Below the pieces are notes generated by a model. The model ran no database searches. It worked only from the letters and a program-made list of their open reading frames with translations, and was not told where the DNA came from. A DNA stretch of 64,000 bases from JBDGPU01 sp042219525 (GTDB lineage Archaea; Halobacteriota; Halobacteria; Halobacteriales; Haloferacaceae): assembly GCA_042219525.1 (NCBI GenBank), contig JBDGPU010000017.1, positions 1 through 64,000 of the forward strand, in the 5' to 3' direction. The translations under genes and the position numbers were made by a program. Shown piece by piece: positions 16,961 through 26,406 of the stretch. Within the stretch, counting starts at the first letter, position 1; each line of letters starts with the position of its first letter.

Positions 16961-17428
16961 ATGTCTCGAGTCCCACTCCACTACATCGACCTGCGGACGT
17001 TCTCGTACGCGACGGAGGACGACAAGCGCGTCGAGGAGGCGCTCCGCACTTTCCTCCCCGAAGACTTCGAGTTAAGCCGTACGGAGAACGTCGGCCACCA
17101 CGGCGACCGGATCGTCGTGTTCTCGGCCCGCGTCGAAAACGCCGACGACATGCGACACGTCCTCGATAGACTCGGCGACATCGAGGAAGTCGACCGAGTC
17201 ATCCGCGAGATGGACGAGCGCGTCGACGAGAACACCTCGCTGTTCCTCCGGCTGGACAAGCAGGCCGCGTTCAACAGCCTCGTCCGGCTCGGCCAGGGAA
17301 TCACCCTCCGTGGCAAAGTCGAGGCCTACCCCGCGAAGAAGGAAGCCGCCGTCGAGAACGCGCGCGAGCTGCTGGCGGACGCGGCCGACGTCGACCTCGA
17401 ATCGCTGGAGATCGACGACGAGGACTAG
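16961..17428 (+). CDS. RNA-binding protein, COG1325 family (predicted exosome-associated)
   Basis: 155 residues matching the archaeal COG1325/DUF54 RNA-binding family: HYIDLRTFSYATEDDKRVEEAL at the start (shown in part), GHHGDRI in the middle, and a C-terminal FLRLDKQAAF then GKVEAYPAKKE. The gene often lies near exosome or ribosomal genes in archaea. Here it follows the small acidic barrel protein. No catalytic residues are expected. Confidence 0.8.
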   Translation: MSRVPLHYIDLRTFSYATEDDKRVEEALRTFLPEDFELSRTENVGHHGDRIVVFSARVENADDMRHVLDRLGDIEEVDRVIREMDERVDENTSLFLRLDKQAAFNSLVRLGQGITLRGKVEAYPAKKEAAVENARELLADAADVDLESLEIDDED

Positions 17429-17457
17429 GCCCGCCGGCCGAAATCGACGTTAGCTTC

Positions 17458-18012
17458 TCACGTCCACTTGATCGAGCAGCCACGCGAGGGCCGATCGGGG
17501 AGATCGACCGTCTCGCCGGCAAGCACGGCATCCACGGCGTCGCGGATGTAGTACTCGGACGGCTCCTCGTCCGGCCCGAGCGCGTCGTCGAGCCGACCGT
17601 GGTAGCGCAGCACCCAGTCGTCGTCCACGCGACCGAAGAGGAACGGGTCGGGGGTACAGACGGCGCCGTACGCCTGCGCGACGTCCTGGGACTCGTCGCG
17701 GAGATACGCGTCGTAGTCGACGGTTCCCGCGTCGACGTACTCCTGCATCTTCTCGAAGGAGTCCTCCGGATACTCCGTCGCGTCGTTCGGGTTGATCCCG
17801 ACGACGGCGAGGTCGTCGTACTCGTCGGCCAGCTCGTTGAGCAGGTCGAACTTCGCCTGCGCGTACGGGCAGTGGTTACAGGTGAAGACGACCAGCAACG
17901 CGCCGGCGTCGAACGAGTCGAGCGTGAACGTCTCCCCCTCGACGCCTGGAAGTTCAAAGTCGGGAGCCGCGTCGCCGCGTTCGAGTTCGGAATCGGATTC
18001 CTTCAGGACCAT
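17458..18012 (-). CDS. Thioredoxin-fold protein, AhpC/TSA (redoxin) family
   Basis: 184 residues. After a short lead, APDFELPGVEG opens a redoxin domain, with the redox motif CNHCPYA (CxxC near residues 48-51), then VGINPND and a final GCSIKW. This end sequence is characteristic of a bacterial/archaeal thioredoxin-like redoxin group. It probably acts as a thiol reductase or peroxidase in the cytoplasm. The ATG at 18012 is chosen because upstream residues of the open frame are Arg-rich and unlike the family. Confidence 0.85.
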   Translation of the reverse strand: MVLKESDSELERGDAAPDFELPGVEGETFTLDSFDAGALLVVFTCNHCPYAQAKFDLLNELADEYDDLAVVGINPNDATEYPEDSFEKMQEYVDAGTVDYDAYLRDESQDVAQAYGAVCTPDPFLFGRVDDDWVLRYHGRLDDALGPDEEPSEYYIRDAVDAVLAGETVDLPDRPSRGCSIKWT

Positions 18013-18186
18013 GTGTGGGGTTACTCGCGGGCGCCCGTAAAGGGCGCGACGGCTCCGCGCGACGACTATTGTCGCTGTCGTAGTTGACGTTGCCATGCGT
18101 CGCTGCCGACGACCGCGACGCGAACCCTCGTCGACCAGCGCTGCCGCTACCGACGGCTCGGTGGGCACCGCTCTCGTTTCGCCCGA

Positions 18187-18657
18187 TCAGGTGGGCGTCC
18201 GCGCGACAGCCACCAGCGTCGCAACGGCGACCCCGACGACCGCGAATCCGCCGGCGGCGACGGCGACGTACCGCGCTCGCCTCGCGGTCGTCGCCAGCGC
18301 GGAGTCGATCCTTCGGAGCAGCGCGCCGTCGCGGGGTCCGAGCGCGAGCACGTCGACGCCGGCAGCGAGCTGCACGCCGGTTTCGGCGACGAGCGCCAGA
18401 GTAACGAGAACGAAGCAGACGAACGCCATCGCCTTCCAGCGTTCGTGGGTCACGTCCCGGTTCTGCCGTGGCTCGAAGCCGGCGGGCTCACGGCTGTGGT
18501 CGCGAGGTAGCTCCTCGTCGCAAGGGCTGTTAGCGGCCGGCGGATGCCGGGCTCGGTGGGGACGAACTCTCGAGACTCCGAGCGTCGTATTGTCGGTAGG
18601 TACTCTTGGCGAACGACCCCCTCCATCGGTGTGATCGACGCCGTCGTGGTCGGTCAT
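18187..18657 (-). CDS. Small membrane protein, unknown function
   Basis: 156 residues: a polar, disordered N-terminal 72 residues, one membrane helix (AMAFVCFVLVTLALVA), a short loop with GPRDGALLRR, and a second helix (VAVAAGGFAVVGVAVAT). TTTATC on the minus strand about 30 bases before the ATG at 18657 supports that start, but an internal start just before the first helix is possible. No family recognised. Confidence 0.5.
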   Translation of the reverse strand: MTDHDGVDHTDGGGRSPRVPTDNTTLGVSRVRPHRARHPPAANSPCDEELPRDHSREPAGFEPRQNRDVTHERWKAMAFVCFVLVTLALVAETGVQLAAGVDVLALGPRDGALLRRIDSALATTARRARYVAVAAGGFAVVGVAVATLVAVARTPT

Positions 18658-18841
18658 AGTAGGCCGCGTTCGTCCCGGTCTGGGTGATAAACCTACGGGA
18701 GGGCCCAGACGGCGGGGTCACTGACGGACGTTGCGCTGGGATACTGTGGCGCAGTGGCTCGGCTCGTCGACTCGGAATTTTTAATGGCGTCGTCCGGGCA
18801 GTAATCTGCAGTAAGGCCCCAGGTGGGTCCGGAGAAATACT

Positions 18842-20377
18842 ATGGCTACGGACGAAACGTCACAGTCGGGAGCGACGGTCGAAAGCGGCCGCACGGGGGA
18901 GCGCGAGGCCGCCTCGTTCGTCGAGTATGGTATCGAAGACAAACCGCCACTTGGCGAGTCGGTGTTCCTGGGGATCCAGCACTACCTGACGATGGTCGGG
19001 GCGAACATCGCCGTCCCGCTGGTGCTGCTGGGGGCCATGGACGCGACGGCGACGCAGTCGGCGACACTCGTCGGCACGTTCTTCGTCGTCTCCGGGATCG
19101 CGACGCTGCTGCAGACGACGGTCGGGAACCGGTATCCCCTCGTCCAGGGAGCTTCTTTCGCCTTGCTGGCGCCCGCGCTCGCGATCATCGCCGCCGTCGG
19201 CGGCGACTTCGAGATCGCGATCCGACAGCTCCAGGGCGCGATCATCGTCGCAGCGCTGGTCCAGGTCGTCATCGGCTACGTCGGCCTGATGGGGCGGCTG
19301 AAGCGGTACCTCTCGCCGGTCGTCGTGGCGCCGGTGATCGTACTCATCGGGCTCTCGCTGTTCGACGTGCCACAGATCACGTCGACGAACCAGAACTGGT
19401 GGCTGCTCGGGCTGACGCTCGTGCTCATCGTCGGCTTCTCGCATTACCTCGAGCAGTACAGTCGCTACGCGCGGCTGTTCCCGGTCCTGCTCGGGGTCGT
19501 CACCGCCTACGTCGTCGCGGCCGTGCTCTCGGTGACGGGCGTGTACGGGCCGGAGACGGTCGGTTACGTCAACCTGGCCGCGCCGTTCGACGCGCCGACG
19601 CTGCTCGCGATCCACCCGCTCCAGTGGGGGATGCCGCTGTTCACCGGCTCGTTCATCGTCGGGATGTTCGCCGGCATCGTCGCCTCGATCATCGAGAGCT
19701 ACGGCGACTACTTCGCCGTCGCCCGCCTGGCCGGCGTCGGCGCACCCTCGAAGAAGCGCATCAACCACGGCATCGGCATGGAGGGCGTCGGGAACGTCTT
19801 CGCGGGCCTGATGGGCACCGGCAACGGCTGTACCTCATACTCCGAGAACATCGGCGCCATCGGGATCACCGGCGTCGCGTCGCGATGGGTCGTCCAGATT
19901 GGCGCCCTCGTGATGATCGTCGTCGGCTTCATCGGGCCGTTCGGCCAGTTCGTCGCGACGATCCCCTCACCCATCGTCGGCGGGCTCTTCATCGCGATGT
20001 TCGGCCAGATCGCGGCCGTCGGCATCTCGAATCTGAAGTACGTCGACCTCGACTCCCAGCGCAACGTGTTCACCATCGGCCTCGCGCTCTTCGCGGGCCT
20101 CGCGATCCCGGCCTACTTCGGCGGGCTGGAGGGGGCTGCCGCCTTCCGCGAGGGCATGTGGAGCGTCGCCGTGCTTGGCCCAATCCTCGGCCGCCGGATC
20201 GTCGCCGACACGATCTTCGTCATCGGCTCGACCGGCATGGCCGTCGGCGGGATCATCGCGCTCGTCCTCGACAACACGATTCCGGGAACCCGCGAGGAGC
20301 GCGGCCTCGACCAGTGGGAGAAGATCTCCGAGGCCGAACCCGAGTTCGAGACGGCCTTCGAGCGCCTCCGGAAGTAG
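18842..20377 (+). CDS. Uracil/xanthine permease (NCS2, NAT family)
   Basis: 511 residues, about 14 membrane helices, a proton- or sodium-coupled nucleobase importer. The NAT signature is seen in ENIGAIGITGVASR near 335-350, preceded by GNGCTSYS, and the substrate-site helix has an early GIQHYLTMVGA. Which base is carried cannot be told. The N-terminal 35 residues are acidic and cytoplasmic. It stands alone. Confidence 0.92.
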   Translation: MATDETSQSGATVESGRTGEREAASFVEYGIEDKPPLGESVFLGIQHYLTMVGANIAVPLVLLGAMDATATQSATLVGTFFVVSGIATLLQTTVGNRYPLVQGASFALLAPALAIIAAVGGDFEIAIRQLQGAIIVAALVQVVIGYVGLMGRLKRYLSPVVVAPVIVLIGLSLFDVPQITSTNQNWWLLGLTLVLIVGFSHYLEQYSRYARLFPVLLGVVTAYVVAAVLSVTGVYGPETVGYVNLAAPFDAPTLLAIHPLQWGMPLFTGSFIVGMFAGIVASIIESYGDYFAVARLAGVGAPSKKRINHGIGMEGVGNVFAGLMGTGNGCTSYSENIGAIGITGVASRWVVQIGALVMIVVGFIGPFGQFVATIPSPIVGGLFIAMFGQIAAVGISNLKYVDLDSQRNVFTIGLALFAGLAIPAYFGGLEGAAAFREGMWSVAVLGPILGRRIVADTIFVIGSTGMAVGGIIALVLDNTIPGTREERGLDQWEKISEAEPEFETAFERLRK

Positions 20378-20461
20378 GCCGGTCGGAGCCTCGCGAAGCG
20401 GAACGATCGACGTCGCGGGCGGTCGCGGTTCTTTTTACGCCCGTCTGGCAAACAACACTCA

Positions 20462-21069
20462 ATGGTGGATCCGATCGGCCCCGACGTCGACATCGAGGTC
20501 GGCGCCGACGCCGACACCGAGACGGTTCGCTACAGCGGCTACGACCGGCTGGATGGGTCCATCGTCGTCACCAACAAGCGACTCCTCGTCGGTCCTGGCG
20601 CTGAGGGGCTGGTCGGCGAGAGCGCTCGCGAAGCCGTCGCTGGCGACGACGCAGGTGACAACAAGCACGGCGCCGGCGACGACGCAGGTGACAACAAGCA
20701 CGGCGCCGGCGACGACGCACGGGCCGACGACCCCGACGTCGTCGCGGTCCCGCTCGAATCGATTCCGAACTGACAGGCGCACGCATCGACTGGTTCCAGC
20801 TCCTGATGGGACTTGCCATCGTCGGCTTCGGTGTGCTCTCGGTGGAGCGAACCCTGCTCGGCGGGCTCGCGTTCGTGGTAGCGGGCTTCGCCAGCCTGGC
20901 CCGGACCTGGCGGCGTCGCGGGCGCGTGCGCATTCACACGCACTCGCGACCGAAACCGATCGACACCTACCCGGTTCACCAGGAGGCGTTCCTTGACGCG
21001 ATCGACGAGGTGCTGACACCCATCCGAAGGAAACGCCCGCCCGAGAGCGATTCGGTCGGCTGGCCGTGA
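20462..21069 (+). pseudogene. Frameshifted haloarchaeal gene: acidic N-terminus, 33-bp repeats, C-terminal membrane part
   Basis: The first frame (20462-20773) reads 103 residues, including a GSIVVTNKRLL segment like a PH/GRAM-type start, then stops just after VPLESIP. A second frame, open from before the stop, reads ELTGARIDWFQLLMGLAIVGFG, two hydrophobic helices and a basic tail ending at 21069. Joined by a one-base shift near 20767-20770 they give one continuous protein of about 200 residues. This may be a true frameshift, a sequencing error, or a programmed event. The function is unknown; a membrane protein with a cytoplasmic PH-like part is likely. Confidence 0.6.
20642..20717 (+). repeat. 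33-bp tandem repeat, two perfect units plus a partial third
   Basis: 20642-20674 and 20675-20707 are identical, with a partial unit at 20708-20717 and beyond. In frame it encodes repeats of GDDAGDNKHGA. It sits within the frameshifted gene and is probably a variable-number linker. Confidence 0.9.
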
Positions 21070-21147
21070 CACGGCCCGGCTGGGGCACCCCTCGTCCGAA
21101 GTTGCGTCGGTCGCTACGTCTTTGAGGGCCCGGCTGAAAGAACACGT

Positions 21148-21636
21148 ATGAGCGACGAGCGGGAGGTCCTCGACGTACTGACGACGAACGCCCGCGAGAG
21201 CGTGGAAACCATCGCGGCACAGACGGGCCTCGAGCCGGCAGAGGTCGAGAACGCCATCGCGGCGCTGGAACGTGACGGCGTCGTCCACGGCTACCAGGCC
21301 GTCGTCGACTGGGATCGCGTCGAGGACCAGCAGGTACGGGCCGTCGTCGAGCTCAACGTCGAACTCGACCGCGAGACCGACTACGAGGAGATCGCCGACC
21401 GGATCGCGAAGTTCCCGGCGACGCACGCGCTTCACCTCGTCTCCGGCGACTACGACTTCGCCGTCGAGGTTACTGGCAACTCGATGCAGGACGTCTCCCG
21501 CTTCATCTCCGAACAGGTCGTGCCGATGCCGGAAGTCACCCAGACGGTGACCCACTACATCATGGAGACGTACAAGGATGGGGGCATCCGCTTCGGCGAC
21601 CGCGACGACGACGACCGCCTCTCCGTCTCTCCATGA
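21148..21636 (+). CDS. Lrp/AsnC-family transcription regulator
   Basis: 162 residues: N-terminal winged helix (VLDVLTTNARESVETIA through GVVHGY) and a C-terminal RAM/AsnC ligand-binding domain with VSGDYDFAVEV. Its stop overlaps the start of the aminotransferase gene (ATGA, 21633-21636). It is thus likely to regulate amino-acid use and its own partner gene in response to an amino acid. Confidence 0.9.
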   Translation: MSDEREVLDVLTTNARESVETIAAQTGLEPAEVENAIAALERDGVVHGYQAVVDWDRVEDQQVRAVVELNVELDRETDYEEIADRIAKFPATHALHLVSGDYDFAVEVTGNSMQDVSRFISEQVVPMPEVTQTVTHYIMETYKDGGIRFGDRDDDDRLSVSP

Positions 21637-22772
21637 AGCTCTCCGACCGCGCCAGCGAGCTTCCCGAATCCGGCATCCGCAAGTTCTTCGAGCTGGCGGA
21701 GGCCCGCGACGACGTCATCTCGCTCGGGGTGGGAGAGCCCGACTTCTCCGCGCCGTGGGCCGTTCGAACCGCCGCCATCGACTCGCTCGAACGCGGCCGG
21801 ACCTCCTACACGTCGAATCGGGGGATGGCGGAACTCCGCGAGGCGATCACCGCTCATCACCACCGCTACGACCAGGTGTACGACCCCGAGACGGAGTGTC
21901 TCGTCACGACCGGCGCGAGCGAGGCCGTCGACCTCGCGTTTCGGGCGCTCGTCGACCCCGGCGACACCGTCGCCGTCCACGAGCCGACGTACATCTCCTA
22001 CGGCCCCGGCGTCGACCTCGCGGGCGGCGAACGGCTGTCCGTCCCGACCCGAGCCGAGGACGAGTTCAAGCTCACGCGCGATGCGCTCGAAGCAGCCGGT
22101 GCCGAGGACGCCGACCTCCTCGTGCTCTGTTACCCGAACAACCCGACGGGGGTGACGATGGACGACGAGGAGCTCGCCGAGGTCGCCGCCTTCTGTCGGG
22201 ACCACGACCTCCGGGTCGTCGCCGACGAGATCTACGCGGCGCTCACGTACGGCGACGCCCACGCCTCCATCGCGAACCAGCCCGGCATGCGCGAACGCAC
22301 CGTCGTCGTCAACGGCTTCTCGAAGGCCTACGCGATGACGGGGCTCCGGCTCGGCTACGCGCTCGGGCCCGCGTCGGCCATCGACGCGATGAACCGGATC
22401 CACCAGTACACGATGCTGTCGGCGCCGACGACGGCCCAGCACGCCGCCATCGAGGGGCTGCGGAGCTGTGACAACGAGGTCGCGAACATGGTCGACGAGT
22501 ACAATCGCCGGCGCCGGTTCGTCGTCTCCCGGTTCGAGGAGATGGGCCTCGACTGCTTCGAACCGAAGGGGGCGTTCTACGCGTTCCCCAACTGCGGCCG
22601 CGACGACGAGGAATTCGCACAGGAGCTCCTCGACGAGCAGGGGGTCGCCGTCGTACCCGGTTCTGTCTTCGGTCCGAGCGGCGAAGGGCATCTCCGAGTG
22701 TCGTACGCGACGAGCATGCGCGAGCTGAAGCAGGCGACCGACCGCATCGAGGCGTTCGTCGAGGGCCACTGA
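21633..22772 (+). CDS. Class I/II PLP-dependent aminotransferase
   Basis: 379 residues. The PLP Lys is in NGFSKAYAMTGLRLGY (Lys near 231), NNPTGVT and ADEIYAALTYG bind the cofactor, and the carboxylate Arg is in LRVSYATS. It is translationally coupled to the Lrp-like regulator just before it. It is a different subtype from the aminotransferase at 7794-8942. The conserved pairing of Lrp-type regulator and aminotransferase in haloarchaea suggests branched-chain or aromatic amino acids, which is inference. Confidence 0.9.
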   Translation: MKLSDRASELPESGIRKFFELAEARDDVISLGVGEPDFSAPWAVRTAAIDSLERGRTSYTSNRGMAELREAITAHHHRYDQVYDPETECLVTTGASEAVDLAFRALVDPGDTVAVHEPTYISYGPGVDLAGGERLSVPTRAEDEFKLTRDALEAAGAEDADLLVLCYPNNPTGVTMDDEELAEVAAFCRDHDLRVVADEIYAALTYGDAHASIANQPGMRERTVVVNGFSKAYAMTGLRLGYALGPASAIDAMNRIHQYTMLSAPTTAQHAAIEGLRSCDNEVANMVDEYNRRRRFVVSRFEEMGLDCFEPKGAFYAFPNCGRDDEEFAQELLDEQGVAVVPGSVFGPSGEGHLRVSYATSMRELKQATDRIEAFVEGH

Positions 22773-22855
22773 GCCTCGCTCCGGACGGAAAACAACTCTC
22801 CGCGAATTGTCCGTTGTTTGCGAACGGTTAACGTGACTGGTCGCTTCGGTTCTGT

Positions 22856-24010
22856 ATGGACTTCGGCTTAACGGACGAGCAACAGCAACTGCGGGAGGAA
22901 GTGCGCCGCTTCGCGGAAAACGAGATCAAACCCGTCGCGACCGAGTACGACGTCGAGGAGAGGTACCCCCACGACGTGATGGACGCGGCCGCGGAGATGG
23001 GGCTCATCGCGCCCCACATCCCGGTCGAGTACGGCGGCATCGGCTACAACTCCGTCGAGAGCGCTATCCTCACGGAGGAACTGTTCGCTGCGGACCCCGG
23101 CATCGGCCTGTGTATCTCCAGCGCCGGCTTCGGCGCCGAGGCCCTCATCGAGTTCGGTACCGAGGACCAGAAGGAGCGCATCCTTCCGGAGGTTGCAAGC
23201 GGCGACGCGATCATGGGCTCGGCGATCAGCGAACCGCAGGCCGGGTCGGACGTAACGGCCGTCGCAACGAGCGCGGAGAAGGACGGCGACGAGTGGGTGA
23301 TCAACGGCAACAAGATGTGGATCACCAACGGCTCCGTCGGCGACTACTTCGTCATCCTCTGTGAGACAGATCCCGAGGTCGACGACCGTTACTCCGGCTA
23401 CTCGCAGATCCTCGTCGAGAGCGACCGCGACGGCTTCGAGGCGGACAAGATCACGGGCAAGCTCGGCATCCGCGCGAGCGACACGGCCGAGCTCATCCTC
23501 GACGACGTGCGCGTGCCCGAGGAGAACCTCGTCGGCCAGCGCGGGATGGGCTTCCTCCAACTGATGCAGTTCTTCGACGAGACCCGCACGGCGGTCGCGG
23601 CCCAGGGCGTCGGCATCGCGAAGGGCGCCGCGGAGCGCGCGCTCGAGTACGCCGAGGAGCGCGAACAGTTCGACCGCTCCATCGGCGACTTCCAGGCCAT
23701 CCGCCACAAGCTCGCGGAGATGCACACGAACACGGAGGCCGCACGCTGGCTCACCTACCGCTCGGCGTGGGCGGTCGAACACGAGTCGGGCGACCTCACC
23801 GCGCTCGCGTCGATGGCGAAGGAGTTCGCCTCGCGCATCGCCGTCGACGCCGCCAACGAGGCCGTCCAGATCCACGGCGGCGCCGGCTTCGTCAACGACC
23901 ACGACGTCGAGCGCCTCTATCGCGACTCGAAGATCACCCAGATCTACGAGGGCACAACTGAGATCCAGAAGAACATCGTCGCCCGCGAGCTGTTCGACGA
24001 AGGGTTCTGA
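22856..24010 (+). CDS. Acyl-CoA dehydrogenase
   Basis: 384 residues with the family landmarks SAISEPQAGSDVTAVA, NGNKMWITNGSVGDYF, an RTAVAAQGVGIAKGAAE helix and a final TQIYEGTTEIQKNIVA. It resembles the short/branched-chain or glutaryl-CoA-like group only loosely; chain length is not evident. It is a diverged paralogue of 14176-15318. Confidence 0.93.
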   Translation: MDFGLTDEQQQLREEVRRFAENEIKPVATEYDVEERYPHDVMDAAAEMGLIAPHIPVEYGGIGYNSVESAILTEELFAADPGIGLCISSAGFGAEALIEFGTEDQKERILPEVASGDAIMGSAISEPQAGSDVTAVATSAEKDGDEWVINGNKMWITNGSVGDYFVILCETDPEVDDRYSGYSQILVESDRDGFEADKITGKLGIRASDTAELILDDVRVPEENLVGQRGMGFLQLMQFFDETRTAVAAQGVGIAKGAAERALEYAEEREQFDRSIGDFQAIRHKLAEMHTNTEAARWLTYRSAWAVEHESGDLTALASMAKEFASRIAVDAANEAVQIHGGAGFVNDHDVERLYRDSKITQIYEGTTEIQKNIVARELFDEGF

Positions 24011-24041
24011 ACGGGACGATCCGCGAACGCCGCTGAGACTT

Positions 24042-25394
24042 TTAAATGGGGTGCGTCTCGTCCGGCCCGCCTTCGCCGACGTGGTCGACAGTCGCACCGA
24101 GGTCGTACAGCGAGTCGAAGAAGCCGGGGAAGGAGACGTCGACGTGCTCGGCGCCGTCGATGACTGTCTCGCCGTCGGCGGCGAGCGCGGCAACGGCGAG
24201 CGCCATGACGATCCGGTGGTCGGCGCGGCCGTCGACGGCTGCGCCGGTCAGGTCGGACTCGTCGCCGTGGACGATGAGCGTGTCCTGCTCCTCCGTCACA
24301 CTCGCACCCATTTTCTCCAGTTCGTCGGCCATCGCCGCGACGCGGTCCGTCTCCTTCAGGCGGACGTGCTCGCAGTTGACGATGCGCGTGTCGCCGGACG
24401 CCACTGCACCGAGTGTCGCGATGGTCGGCAGCAGGTCCGGCGTGTCGCCGACGTCGACCTCGACCCCGGAGAGGTCCGAGCGCCCGACGACGATGGCGCC
24501 GTCGTCCTCGCGCCATTCGACGTCCGCGCCCATGCGTTCGAGGACGTCGACGATGGCCGTGTCGCCCTGGGCGCTCGGGAACGCGCCCTCGACGACGACC
24601 TCGGAGTCCGGGTCGGCGGCGATGGCACCGGTGGCAACGAGATAGGAGATGGAGGAGAAGTCGCCCGGGACGGTGTACTCGCCGTCCGTGGGTTCGTAGT
24701 GCTGCCCGCCAGCGACGCGGAAGCCCTCCGCGCCCGCGGCCTCGTCCGATCCGAGTGGCTCCGCGGTGACGCCGAACTCGTCGAGCACCTCGATCGTGAT
24801 GTCGACGTACGGGGCCGACTTGAGCTCCGTCGTCAGGTCGATCTCGACGCCCTCGTCGGTCGCCGCGCCGGCCATCAGCAGCGACGTGATGTACTGCGAG
24901 GAGACGTCGCCCGGGATCGACACCTCGTCGCCGTCGATGGGCCCGCCGACGACGAGCGGGGCCTGCCCGTTGTTCCGGGTCGACTCCGCGTCCGCGCCCA
25001 GATCCGAGAGCGCCGTGAGCAGCGGCCCCTGCGGGCGCGAGCGGAGCGAGTCGTCACCGGTGAGCACGGTCTTGCCGTCGGCGAGTGACGCGGCCCCGGC
25101 GACGAGGCGCATCGTCGTCCCGGAGTTCGCGCAGTCGACGACGTCGCCCGGCGTCTCGGGGTCGCCGCCGAAGCCGTCCACGTCGTACGTGTCGCGTTCG
25201 GTGTTGCGGACGGCGTCGCCGCCGAACGCCTCGACCGCCCGTGCGGTCGCCTTCGTGTCGGCGCTGACGAGCGGCGACCGGACGATGGCGCCGTCACTGT
25301 ACCCGGCTGCGAGGATGGCGCGGTGGGTGTAACTCTTCGAAGGCGGGGCACGAACCGTCCCCCGCACGTCGCCGTCGGAGATGTGTGCGTCCAT
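24042..25394 (-). CDS. aroA: 3-phosphoshikimate 1-carboxyvinyltransferase (EPSP synthase)
   Basis: Joins shikimate-3-phosphate and phosphoenolpyruvate in the shikimate pathway. 450 residues. Phosphate and substrate sites are visible in PPSKSYTHRA near residue 20, NSGTTMRLVAG near 95, and LKETDRVAAMADEL in the C-terminal domain. The ATG at 25394 is chosen over a GTG at 25409; a TATA-like CTTATAAG at 25443-25452 would give a 5' leader of some 25 bases. tyrA, further up the window, belongs to the same pathway branch. Confidence 0.93.
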   Translation of the reverse strand: MDAHISDGDVRGTVRAPPSKSYTHRAILAAGYSDGAIVRSPLVSADTKATARAVEAFGGDAVRNTERDTYDVDGFGGDPETPGDVVDCANSGTTMRLVAGAASLADGKTVLTGDDSLRSRPQGPLLTALSDLGADAESTRNNGQAPLVVGGPIDGDEVSIPGDVSSQYITSLLMAGAATDEGVEIDLTTELKSAPYVDITIEVLDEFGVTAEPLGSDEAAGAEGFRVAGGQHYEPTDGEYTVPGDFSSISYLVATGAIAADPDSEVVVEGAFPSAQGDTAIVDVLERMGADVEWREDDGAIVVGRSDLSGVEVDVGDTPDLLPTIATLGAVASGDTRIVNCEHVRLKETDRVAAMADELEKMGASVTEEQDTLIVHGDESDLTGAAVDGRADHRIVMALAVAALAADGETVIDGAEHVDVSFPGFFDSLYDLGATVDHVGEGGPDETHPI

Positions 25395-25598
25395 AGTGGG
25401 TCCCTCCACGAGTAGCCGTATGAGAATACCGGACCCGGCGCGTACTTATAAGGGACGGCCCGGTCGTCCACCGGTAGTCCACCCGGCGAAACTGCCCATC
25501 TCCGAACAGGTAACTCGTCGAGCCGGGAGCCCCCGTTCCCCCAACAATCCGCCACGGGGACGGAGGTCGACCGCGGGCGACGGGGCCGGCGTCGCACA

Positions 25599-25607
25599 CT
25601 TTATACG
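25599..25607 (+). promoter_or_regulatory. TATA-like box of the aMBF1 gene
   Basis: CTTTATACG lies 23-31 bases before the ATG at 25630, the leaderless spacing. Confidence 0.55.
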
Positions 25608-25629
25608 ACCGGGCCCGCTACCTAGCGAT

Positions 25630-26157
25630 ATGCCTCAGTGTGAAATGTGTGGTGCCAACCAGGCATCTTTGACGACGACGAAAGTGGAGGGTGCCGAACT
25701 GGAGCTCTGTGACTCCTGTACGGACTTCGGAACGGAAGTCCGCCAGGAGTCCTCCACCACGTTCTCCGGCAAGTACTCCACGTCCTCCTCAAGCGGGAAA
25801 TCCTCGAGTTCGAGTTCGAGCTCGAGCTCCAGTTCGAGTTCCTCGGACAGTTCGAGCCGCCGGCGCGACATGTTCGACCACATGGACGAGATCGCCAGCG
25901 ACTACGACGATCGGATCCGGAACGCGCGGGAGTCCCGCGGCCTGAGCCAGGAAGAACTGGCCAACGAGCTGAACGAGAAGGCCAGCCTCATCCGGAAGCT
26001 GGAGCGCGGTGACACCCTGCCGGAGGACGACATCCGGAAGACGCTGGAGAAGGAGCTCGAGATCACGCTCATCGAGGGCGGCGACGTCGACGAGGACTGG
26101 GACTCGGGCGACTCGGAGTCGATGACGCTCGGCGACGTCGTCAAGCGCAAGGACTGA
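25630..26157 (+). CDS. Archaeal multiprotein bridging factor 1 (aMBF1)
   Basis: 175 residues: a zinc ribbon with CEMC at 4-7 and CDSC at 27-30, a Ser-only linker from about 50 to 76, and an HTH_3 DNA-binding domain (SRGLSQEELANELNEKASLIRKLERG in part). It is related to eukaryotic MBF1, which bridges regulators and TBP; in archaea it also associates with the ribosome. The poly-Ser tract is unusually long and lies exactly between the two folded parts. Confidence 0.9.
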   Translation: MPQCEMCGANQASLTTTKVEGAELELCDSCTDFGTEVRQESSTTFSGKYSTSSSSGKSSSSSSSSSSSSSSSDSSSRRRDMFDHMDEIASDYDDRIRNARESRGLSQEELANELNEKASLIRKLERGDTLPEDDIRKTLEKELEITLIEGGDVDEDWDSGDSESMTLGDVVKRKD

Positions 26158-26203
26158 CGCGCTGGCGACGACCCGCGACCACCGTCGCGGGCGACGTTTG
26201 CGG

Positions 26204-26247
26204 ACGACTCGCGGGCCCATTACGGGCGACTCGTGGGCCCGTTGCGG
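26204..26247 (+). repeat. Two 22-bp tandem units downstream of the aMBF1 gene
   Basis: CGACTCGCGGGCCCATTACGGG is followed directly by a 22-base unit differing at four positions. Each contains GGGCCC, which is self-complementary. The stretch lies in the 249-base gap between two convergent genes and could be part of a terminator. Confidence 0.55.
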
Positions 26248-26406
26248 AGGTGACAGCGAACAAAGTGCCGACGAGACGTGGACGACTTTTGACGGCGGAC
26301 GAATCTACTGACACCACTCTGTAGTGACGTCTATCGGGTTAGTCAGGAGGACTGCGGCGGCCACAGGGAGGCAGAGAGAATCGCGATGGCGACGGCGACG
26401 GTGGCC

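Noticed and set aside
18823..20604. 593-codon frame overlapping the uracil/xanthine permease
   Set aside because: It is the +2 shadow of the permease gene, Arg/His/Asp-rich and without membrane helices.
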